Shown: positions 56,459 through 64,000 of the stretch, piece by piece
Numbering within the stretch: the first letter of the stretch is position 1
Layout of the letters: each line of letters begins with the position of its first letter
Source of the DNA: Ziziphus jujuba
Taxonomy: Eukaryota > Streptophyta > Magnoliopsida > Rosales > Rhamnaceae
Direction: 5' to 3'
Length of the DNA stretch: 64,000 nt
Assembly (NCBI RefSeq): GCF_031755915.1
Contig: NC_083387.1
Coordinates: forward strand, 5,360,501-5,424,500
Translations under genes and position numbers: made by a program
The notes under the pieces: model-generated
Seen by the model: only the letters and a program-made list of their open reading frames with translations
What the model was told of the DNA's origin: nothing
Database searches by the model: none

Positions 56459-56505
56459 TACCCCCAGGGGAAGTCGAATCCCCGCTGCCTCCTTGAAAGA
56501 GAGAT
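56459..56505 (-). tRNA. trnE-UUC: trnE-UUC, 3' two thirds
   Basis: Reverse complement reads ATCTCTCTTTCAAGGAGGCA (anticodon TTC), GCGGGGATTCGACTTCCCC and the 3' acceptor TGGGGGTA. The 5' third is missing. Confidence 0.88.
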
Positions 56506-56828
56506 TAAACTAATAAAAGGAATAATTTATATTCTTTAATGGTTTGATCCGATCAATAGTAATATTAAATAAATTGAAGTTGTTTTGCTCTTATAGTCAA
56601 ATAAGAATTTTGTGTTGACTGAATTTGAAAATCTAAAAACGGTATTTTTTTTTTGTTTGAAAAAAGAGTAAAAGCAAGCACAAGATTTCACCTTTCTTTT
56701 TAGTATGTTTTATAATTTTCAAGGTGGGGATTCTTATTTTCCCCATTGATTTGATAATTCAATAATGATAAAGGATTGTCTTTTTTGTTTATATTATTTT
56801 TATACTAGATATTCATAGTCTAATATAT
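56506..56828. other. Unassigned spacer
   Basis: Part (56740-56820) is the block shared with 44750-44825. Confidence 0.4.
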
Positions 56829-56890
56829 TAAACATCCTTATGCACCCATTTCACATGTTAGGCGTAGCTGGTGTATTCAGCGGCTCCTAT
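56829..56890 (+). pseudogene. psbA: Small psbA fragment
   Basis: Reads HPFHMLGVAGVFSGS, part of D1 also present in the larger psbA piece at 44.4 kb. Confidence 0.85.
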
Positions 56891-57319
56891 CCATTACAAA
56901 ACTGGAATTTAATGAATCTATTTTTATGTTATTTTGTACTGTCCAATTCCCTTTGTTTGGGGGATTATTTTCTCACAACACGAAGGGTAATCTAGTTTAT
57001 ATATTATTTCCATATATTTAATGTACGTTAATATGTGTATATAATCATTATGTATTTAAAATTAATATTCTATTTAATATATAAATGTAATATATTATTA
57101 TTTCTATATTATCATAGAAAATAATCATTACAAAAAACAAAAACTTTTATATTTTATAATTATTTTTTTATATTTTATTTTAAAATAATTTAATATTTTA
57201 ATGTTTTAAAAAAAGTAAAATTAGTATCACAAATTTTTTTTCAACTGCAATCCTAAATCAAACTTCCAAAAAAAATAACATTAACATAGAGGGTTTTTAC
57301 AAAATATCAAAAAAAAAGG
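56891..57319. other. AT-rich, with a third copy of the 42.7-kb arm
   Basis: 57056-57160 matches one arm of the inverted repeat at 42.62-43.03 kb. No gene. Confidence 0.55.
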
Positions 57320-57497
57320 AAAAAAAGAAGAAGCTTTTTTCAAGCCTTATTTTTGTGATGTAACATAGTAATTACCTCCTTTCAATTGGGGGAGAGATGG
57401 TTGAGTGGATGAAAGCCATCTTCTCCCCCAATTGAAAGGACGTAATTACTATGTTACATCACAAAAATAAGGCTTGAAAAAAGCCCTTCTTTTTTTT
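57320..57497. repeat. Near-perfect hairpin around a trnS-GCU 5' end
   Basis: Arms of about 80 bp (57320-57400 and 57416-57497), for example GTGATGTAACATAGTAATTA and its complement, with a 15-base loop. The loop border holds GGAGAGATGGTTGAGTGGAT, the 5' end of plastid trnS-GCU. The tRNA is cut by the inversion. Confidence 0.85.
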
Positions 57498-57761
57498 TTC
57501 TTTTTTTAAGTGTTTTTTATATTTTTTATATTTTTTATTATTTATCATTTTATTATATAATATATATATATATACAAGCACAAATCCCACTTTTTATAGG
57601 CCCAAAAATTCTTTCACAAAATAATCCATCTTTTCCAATTTATTGGTTTTGTAATGAAAAGTGTAGGGTTTTGTCACCTCTCCAATTATCTATCCATTAG
57701 GTAGGATTTTTTTGGCCCAAGCACTTATTTGTTGAGGAGAATCTGATCCGATTCGAAGTTG
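57498..57761. other. AT-rich spacer before ndhJ
   Basis: No gene. Bases near 57715-57760 may be plastid sequence just upstream of ndhJ. Confidence 0.4.
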
Positions 57762-57876
57762 TTGATGCAAGGTCATTTGTCTGCTTGGTTAGTCAAACAT
57801 GGGCTAGTTCATAGATCTTTGGGCTTTGATTACCAAGGAATAGAGACTTTACAAATAAAGCCTAAGGATTGGCATA
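57762..57876 (+). pseudogene. ndhJ: Plastid ndhJ, first ~38 codons
   Basis: Reads [20 protein letters not shown], then [20 protein letters not shown] subunit J. It is fused in frame to rps2. Confidence 0.94.
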
Positions 57877-58220
57877 GGGGAAAACAATTCTTAATTGTTG
57901 GTACCAAAAATAAAGCAGCGGATTCAGTAGCACGGGCTGCAATAAAGGCTCGGTGTCATTATGTTAATAAAAATGGCTTGGTGGTATGTTAACGAATTGG
58001 TATACTACAAAAATGAGACTTCATAAATTCAGGGACTTGAGAACGGAACAAAAGACGGGGAGACTCAATTGTCTTCCGAAAAGGGATGTGGTTGTGTTGA
58101 AGAGACAATTATCTCACTTGCAAACATATCTCGGTGGGATTAAATATATGACTGGATTGCCCGATATTGTAATAATTGTTGATCAGCAAGAAGAATCTAC
58201 AGCTCTTCGTGAAATCACTT
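57877..58220 (+). pseudogene. rps2: Plastid rps2 fragment
   Basis: Reads [33 protein letters not shown], then after a frame change [40 protein letters not shown] and [12 protein letters not shown]: the middle of ribosomal protein S2. Confidence 0.94.
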
Positions 58221-58362
58221 AAATCTTTTTGATGATTTGTTATGAGTTCATAGTACTTGATGAAGTGTGAAATTGGTAAATTTATCCTATCACTATCAAG
58301 TTACTTGAAGGTGCAGATTCAAAAAGAAATTTTTTATTTTATTCGTGGTATTCGTGGTATAA
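58216..58362 (+). repeat. Plastid-derived segment, second copy of 52.29-52.44 kb
   Basis: Matches 52312-52440 with few differences, then continues differently (TAAGAGGATTGGCTCAACTA). Confidence 0.85.
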
Positions 58363-58629
58363 GAGGATTGGCTCAACTAACTCATTTTTTTGATAAATGA
58401 ATAATTGATGGAGTTACGAATGTGAATATGAAAGACTCTATATATATGTATATTTTCTATTTTTTTTCTCTCTCCTCGATGTAAGGTAAAAAAAGGTAAA
58501 AGTGAAGCAGGGTCAGGAACAACGAATCTCTTTATGATAAGGAGATTCATTTTGCAAGTTCGCTATTACAGGTAGTTCCTACAAAGGATTGAACTAATGA
58601 CGTATGCAATACTTGAATTCTCGATATGG
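58363..58629. other. Unassigned, plastid-like
   Basis: No gene recognised. 58555-58620 resembles tRNA-like or rpoA-flanking sequence only weakly. Confidence 0.35.
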
Positions 58630-58752
58630 ATGCTACATTGTAAGACCTTTTGAATAACAGTGAAGAAGATCTTATGAAAATGAAACATTTTCTTAGAGAA
58701 GATATAAAACATATACTGGACATTATAGAAATAGAAAAGCATTTCGCAAAAA
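58630..58752 (+). pseudogene. rpoA: Plastid rpoA C-terminal fragment, second copy
   Basis: Reads [20 protein letters not shown], then [14 protein letters not shown]. It is the same domain as at 28.4 kb. Confidence 0.83.
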
Positions 58753-58969
58753 TTTTATATGACAGGGCTTACTATAATTAGTCAATATATACTAAGAACA
58801 CTTTCTCATATCCGTAGGAATCAGCAATACTATACAAATATTTATAGAAAAAAAAGATCTACTCTGGGTTGAAAAACTTCTTGTAATATTCTTTTTGACT
58901 ATAAATGATATCTATAAATTAAATAATTGATTGAGTTAACTTAAGTTAAGTTAAGTTTTTTTTTTTTTT

Positions 58970-59507
58970 TTTATAATTTTGAATAAAGCATCTATAGGAT
59001 AACTTCCGTCTTGAAAGTTATTTGGCGTTTTTACACGATACCCGCGATGCCTTTCGAGTTGTAATTCAATACACAAACTAATTGGTTCCGTTAGGTTCGC
59101 TATAGGCTGTGTATTATCAACGATTTCCACCGAAGGTGGTAAGATGATGTCTTGAGCAATTACATATCGGGGACCTTTAACACAAATAGACACATCATGA
59201 GTTCCATAAAGATTACTTCTCAATACAATTTTTTTCAAATTCATTAAAATTTCATGTACAGATTCTTGAATACCCACTATGGTAGAATATTCAAGTGGTA
59301 TTTTATCAAATTTTGCACGTGTGATACATGTTCCTTTATTTCTCCAAGCAAAGCTCTTCGCATCGCAATGCCTATTGTATCGGCTTAGCCTTTCATAAGT
59401 GGAGCCAGAATAAAGCGTCCATAATGAAGATGCTTATTGTATACTCGTGATTCAACACATTTCCACTGCAGTGTCTGAGTAGATACTGTTACCTTCTCGT
59501 GAACCAT
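58970..59507 (-). pseudogene. rpoA: Plastid rpoA, N-terminal ~175 residues
   Basis: ATG at 59507 on the minus strand opens [20 protein letters not shown]. It continues through frame changes to [40 protein letters not shown] and [16 protein letters not shown] at 58970: the alpha N-terminal domain of plastid RNA polymerase. A poly-T tract marks the break. Confidence 0.93.
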
Positions 59508-60199
59508 AGTAATATTATGTTTATTTTCAACCCCAGTACAGTTCACACTCTTATATAGACTAATATATATATATTTTTAATATATTTAATATATATGAAA
59601 AAAATATTTAATATATATATATATATAAGATATATATATTTATATTATAAGTCTGTAAAGTATATAATAGACTAGAATATACTAAGTACGTATACAATAT
59701 AATTAATGTAAATCAAAAGTGTAAATATGTAAATAAAATAAGTAAATAAATGAGCTTATTCATCTTTCTACATGCAATATATGTATGATAATTCACTTTT
59801 TTATTATGTTCATTATTTATTTTGATTATTCTTCAATTTTGTTTTTCCCTTCGTGAAAAAAATTGTTATAATATGATCCGACAAAAGAGATTCTTAGTAA
59901 AATCAGGGGTTCTTGAGGGATATAGAAAGATATAATAACGATCTTAAACTATTAATCAATCGAGTAATGTGATGAATGCATTGAATACTTACTATTTGGA
60001 GGGAGACATGGAATAAATAAATAAAAATAAAAAAGGAAGTCGTAGCAAAAAGATGTGGTATTGGGGCATTTGTCCTGAAACCATGATCTGATAGATATCT
60101 ATCTAAGTATCTAAAATAGATACTTATAAATTATGAAATATATATATAATAAAATAGAAAGTGATCTTGTCTTGTGTGCTGGAATCAAAGAAAGGCATT
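59508..60199. other. AT-rich, no gene
   Basis: Contains (AT)n stretches and the second copy of the trnD-side spacer (59788-59876). Confidence 0.45.
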
Positions 60200-60309
60200 T
60201 TATTTCTTATTGAAATATTGAATTAACCAATTAACTTAACTTACTATCGAACATTTATTTTTTATTTCAATAATTTTCATGAAACATTTCGACATCTTTT
60301 TATTTTATT
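60200..60309 (+). promoter_or_regulatory. Plastid atpB upstream spacer, second copy
   Basis: Matches 53805-53910 in complement (TTAACTTACTATCGAACATT, TATTTTTTATTTCAATAATT). The native atpB leader. Confidence 0.8.
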
Positions 60310-60399
60310 ATGAGAATCAATCCTACTACTTCTAGTCTTGGGGTTCCCGTGCTTCAAAAAAATAACCTGGGGCGTATTGCCCAAATCATTGGTCCGGTA
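60310..60399 (+). pseudogene. atpB: Plastid atpB, first ~30 codons, copy 2
   Basis: ATG 60310 opens [20 protein letters not shown], then [10 protein letters not shown]. The sequence differs from copy 1 (53.72 kb) at several codons. Confidence 0.92.
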
Positions 60400-60404
60400 T
60401 AGTG

Positions 60405-60475
60405 TAATCCATTGCTCCTCTTTCCTGTAAAGCAGTCACCACCTGAGCCACAGAAGATGCTTTTTGACCAATAGA
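60405..60475 (-). pseudogene. atpA: Plastid atpA fragment, second copy
   Basis: Minus strand reads [20 protein letters not shown], overlapping and extending the atpA piece at 34.84 kb. Confidence 0.87.
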
Positions 60476-60811
60476 TGGTTAGAAATCCTTTATTTTTGCA
60501 ATCCAATCGCTCTTTTGATTTTTATTTTTTTTTTAAAAAAACCTCTTTATCAATATACTGCCTTCTTCTACACATTTATCTCCACCTCATAATTCGTTTC
60601 GTCCGAATAATAAATGTGAAAAGAAAATAAATATAAAGAAAAATTGGAATGCAAAGCGTCCCATAACATCTATATCAGCTTTTCGGTCTGAATGCATTCA
60701 AAATGGCCTGCTTTCTAAACGATCCTTGTAGAAAAAAGGGGATTATAACAATCTTTCTAGTTACTTCGTTCAATATATAATGACTAAAGCTAGCTTTGGT
60801 TGGTTAATCTG
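60476..60811. other. Unassigned, plastid-like
   Basis: No gene that I can name between atpA and petB. Confidence 0.4.
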
Positions 60812-61195
<384 letters not shown>

Positions 61196-61413
61196 GAATT
61201 TATTATAAAGTGTAAATTAAATATAGTTAGAAATCATTATATTTCTTATTATTATTATAGTGATTATTGATTGATTGAAATTGAAAGGAAATCTTTAATA
61301 ATTTTATTTCGAGTTAGCAACTTCTATTTTATTTTATTTTTTCGTTCCTTTCTTCTACCCTTCGGATTGGAAAATAAAAAAAATGGAGTCAGTCAAAAAC
61401 CCAAAGGAGGTTC
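61196..61413. other. Spacer before rpl33
   Basis: AT-rich; the last part is the native rpl33 upstream region. Confidence 0.45.
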
Positions 61414-61611
61414 ATGGCCAAGGGTAAAGATGTACGAGTAACGGTTATTTTGGAATGTACCGCTTGTGTTTGAAACCATGTTAATAAAAAATCAATGGGC
61501 ATTTCCAGATATATTACTCAAAAGAATCGACATAATACACCCAGTTGATTGGAATTGAGAAAATTCTGTACCTTTTGTTACAAACATACGATTCACAGTG
61601 AAATAAAGTGA
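61414..61611 (+). pseudogene. rpl33: Plastid rpl33, near full length
   Basis: ATG 61414 opens MAKGKDVRVTVILECTACV, a stop, then SMGISRYITQKNRHNTPS, a stop, and [16 protein letters not shown] with the end at 61611. The full 66-codon length is kept without a frameshift, but two Arg-type codons are now TGA. The zinc-finger cysteines are partly retained. Confidence 0.93.
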
Positions 61612-61625
61612 AATTCAGACTCATG

Positions 61626-61802
61626 TAACAAGTCACGACCCTGAAAGAATCACTAATGAAATACTGCATCTAGAAGCCCATTTACTCCGACATTTAGACA
61701 AAAAAGGAATTGTGATGTTGGGGTCTTGGGTGGAGACAGGTGATATTTTAGTAGGTAAATTAACGCGCCAAATGGCGAAAGAATCATCGTATGCTCCAAA
61801 AT
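61626..61802 (+). pseudogene. rpoB: Plastid rpoB fragment
   Basis: Reads [40 protein letters not shown] and [10 protein letters not shown]: the beta subunit of plastid RNA polymerase. Confidence 0.92.
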
Positions 61803-61867
61803 ATGGAAGAAACGGGTGTTTCCACGACTCTACCACCCGGTCAATTCTATTCCACTTAATCCCTGTT

Positions 61868-62443
61868 TCATGGCCACATATCTTTCCGGCTAAGGAATGG
61901 AAAACCTTTCTCTTGTTACATGAATCCAATTTTCATTTCATCCGGGAAAAGCCATCTTTTTCTCAACAATGTCTTTTTCATTTGATCCAATAGCGTTCCG
62001 TTATATAGGAACAGCTTTGATAAATTGGTAAGTGCTACAAGATCTCGTACATTGGAACCCATGGTTATGGACCCGAATCCATTAGTATGGAAAAATTTCT
62101 TTTCCAAGTGAAATCCCCTAGTATATGAAAGAGTGAAAAAGTGCTTTTGTTGTTATGGAATAAGAAGCCTTCGCATCTTAATGCATGTATTTAATTTATT
62201 TGGAGCTATTAGTGCGGGATCTACTTTTTGGAGAATATGAGTCGAAGCAATAACAAGAATATTTCTAGTGGAACATCTTTCACAATCCTTGGACAGATAG
62301 TTCACTAATAAACTGAAGGATAAGAAATTCGACTCATTCACATCCAGATCATGAATGTTTGGAATCCATATTATGTAAGGAGACATTACTTTTGCTAATT
62401 CGAATTGAAGGGTGATATAAAATCGATCTATTTCCGGCATCAT
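61868..62443 (-). pseudogene. ycf2: Plastid ycf2, two C-terminal parts fused
   Basis: Minus strand reads [60 protein letters not shown] and [19 protein letters not shown]. It then jumps over a large internal part to [24 protein letters not shown], a stop, and [11 protein letters not shown] with the natural stop at 61868. The AAA ATPase region and the extreme C-terminus are thus joined by a deletion. Confidence 0.93.
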
Positions 62444-62699
62444 ATCCTCTTTTTCTTATTATATTGTTTTGTTGGGGACAGAAAGAACCTGTCATGCTCT
62501 ATCAAAATTTTGACTTTCAATATTCAATCTATTCGCTGACAAATTGTAAAAATTGAATCGAAGCATGATAATTTCCTCAAAATTTCCTAAAATTACCTAT
62601 AGGCATCATATACAGATAAGATACCTGATTTATTTGTTTAAAAAATTTATGCTATGGGGTTTACATATACCCTTAATTGCTGTTATAATTGAAATTGAG
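62444..62699. other. Plastid-like segment, inverted copy at 27.4 kb
   Basis: 62560-62680 is the reverse complement of 27400-27530. No gene is named. Confidence 0.6.
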
Positions 62700-62897
62700 A
62701 AGCATGATCATGGTTTAAATGGATCTAGTTTGCTGGAAAATGTAAGTTATGACAATAAATCTAGTTTCCTAATTGTAAAATGTTTAATTACTCGAATGTA
62801 TCACCAGAATCATTTGATTATTTTCGCTAATGATTCTAACCAAAATAAATATTTTGGGTACAACAAGAATTTGAATTCTCAAATTCTTATTATATAG
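62700..62897 (+). pseudogene. matK: Plastid matK fragment
   Basis: Reads [40 protein letters not shown] and [18 protein letters not shown]: the N-terminal region of maturase K, normally encoded in the trnK intron. Confidence 0.93.
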
Positions 62898-63059
62898 AAT
62901 GGGAAACCCACTAAGAAATCTCCCCAAGTAGTAAATAATATTACTTTAGACAGCAGCCATTGGTTTTTCCCCAAAAATTGATGTAGGCCTCTCTAAGATA
63001 AATAGTCTTTTCTATGCAATTCCAAATGCGAAGAAAGTTTTCGTATCCTATTATCGATC
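62898..63059. other. Unassigned, partner of 36.2 kb
   Basis: 62940-63015 is an inverted near-copy of 36185-36265. No gene. Confidence 0.5.
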
Positions 63060-63109
63060 ATGATTTTCCTACCCCCAAAGGGAAATGTCCTTCCTTTTTT
63101 GGCCAGTTG

Positions 63110-63183
63110 TGGGCAAGGAGGGATTCAAACCCCCGACACAATGGTTCGTAGCCACGTGCTCTAATCCTCTGAGCTACAGGCCC
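63110..63183 (-). tRNA. trnR-ACG: trnR-ACG, copy 3, inverted
   Basis: 74 bases, native acceptor start GGGCCTG and anticodon loop CTACGAA; one T-arm change (GGTTTGAATCC). Flanked on both sides by the native spacers (to 63061 and to about 63370), so about 310 bp are co-linear. Confidence 0.93.
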
Positions 63184-63380
63184 CACCTCATCTCCACTTG
63201 ATCTATTCCTGGGAGTACCCTAAAAAAAAAGGAACCTTTCCTCTCCCCAGTCATTTCAGGTTAAGAAGATGTGAAAGCGCCTCTCTCTATATAAGAACAG
63301 TGCATTCCAAGGTGTGAAGTGGGAGAAAAGGGATTTCATAATTGGGGTTTTGAATAAGACGACCTTTTCATTTTTCATTT
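63184..63380 (-). other. Plastid 5S-trnR spacer, inverted copy
   Basis: Reverse complement of 40430-40626 with few differences. Confidence 0.82.
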
Positions 63381-64000
63381 TTTTTATGAAATGGGAAGAA
63401 TTGGATTCAATTGTCAACTGTTCCTATCGGAAATAGGATTGACTACAGATTCGAGCCATAGCACATGGTTTCATAAACCCGTACGATTTTCCCGATCAAA
63501 ATAAAGCAAGCAGGTTTTCCATGAAGAAGATTTGGCTTAACATGTTCTATTCGATATGGGTAGGAGAAGAGCCCGACTCGGTATTCTTAAAAAAAATAGA
63601 GAAATCAGAACCAAGTCAAGATGATACGGATCAACTCCTCCTTCTTGCGCCAAAGTGGATAAGTGATTCTTCGTAGCCGTAGTCAATAGAATTTGTTTCT
63701 TCGTCTTTGCAAACAAAACACAATAGGAGTAATTAATTATGAGAGTCAAGAATTATGAATACATAGGGTGACTCCAACAATTTCTTTGCCTTCACTGCCT
63801 CTTAATTTCCAGGAATTAGTCACTTCAATAGTCTTCGATGGTTATATAAGTATCTCTTGTTATTTGGGACCCTATTCACCTTACCTCTTTGGGCTTCTGT
63901 TGAATCGAGAAATAGGTTTGATTGTCCATCTTTTTTATATAAAATATAAATATAAGAAAAGGTACCCTCCAGATAATTCAAATTGAAGCAATTGGATATG
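63381..64000. other. Unassigned plastid-like sequence at the window end
   Basis: 63395-63440 repeats the 32310-32355 block. 63445-63700 resembles a conserved non-coding part of the plastid inverted repeat, possibly ndhB-intron sequence, which I cannot confirm. An open run near 63780-63880 is not identified. Confidence 0.4.

Overview
The window is plant nuclear DNA, very probably from a eudicot. Genes are intron-split, intergenic DNA is AT-rich, and most coding sequence is transposon, decayed gene copy or plastid-derived. The gene types would fit a woody rosid such as Rosaceae, but that is a guess. I see no intact, clearly functional protein-coding gene. Nearly everything recognisable is a mobile element, a pseudogene or a copied organelle fragment.

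Layout, 1-26 kb (nuclear part). The first 55 bases are the end of an LTR of the same Ty3/gypsy family that recurs whole at 45-52 kb. A broken 5' part of PHYLLO (the MenF-like, isochorismate synthase part of phylloquinone synthesis) follows at 0.6-2.2 kb. It is split by a 1,038-bp solo LTR with a 5-bp target duplication. At 5.6-8.2 kb lies a decayed Mutator-like (MULE) mudrA transposase. Next comes a 1.9-kb fold-back array of ~254-bp units full of the palindrome TCGGTAATTACCGA (8.7-10.6 kb), then an antisense fragment with a DUF1985/Ulp1-type exon (10.6-11.4 kb). An LRR receptor-kinase pseudogene of the MIK2/At1g35710 type spans 14.8-23.9 kb and is split in its N-terminal domain by a complete Ty1/copia element (15.1-20.4 kb, two 559-bp LTRs, TSD TCCCA). 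A CesA C-terminal fragment (25.7-26.0 kb, minus strand) and a 425-bp MITE-like element (26.26-26.68 kb) close this part.

Layout, 26.7-64 kb (plastid-derived part). This is a densely shuffled NUPT (nuclear plastid DNA) mosaic. More than 60 pieces, mostly 50-600 bp and up to 1.1 kb, come from all over a chloroplast genome, on both strands and not in plastid order. Identified sources include rpl22, rps8, ycf1, rpoA, rpl2, ndhG, rps3, rps7, rpl20, ycf2, 23S/16S/5S/4.5S rRNA, atpA, rpoC2, psaA, psbD, accD, ndhD, petB, petD, psbA, rpl23, ycf4, psbB, ndhI, atpB, psaB, rpoC1, ndhC, ndhJ, rps2, rpl33, rpoB and matK, plus tRNAs (R, P, L, fM, G, V, K, Q, D, E, S). Many pieces occur two to four times. 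A 6.5-kb Ty3/gypsy element with two 1,135-bp LTRs sits inside a 16S rRNA piece with TSD GCTAA, so the plastid DNA was in the nucleus first.

How it fits together. The region reads as a sink for insertions: plastid DNA shards joined end to end, then retrotransposons, a MULE and a MITE landing in gene copies and in each other. LTR divergence by eye (about 15 of 559 for copia, about 17 of 1,135 for gypsy) suggests the copia insertion is the older. The plastid fragments include spacers and intron pieces, so they came from DNA, not RNA.
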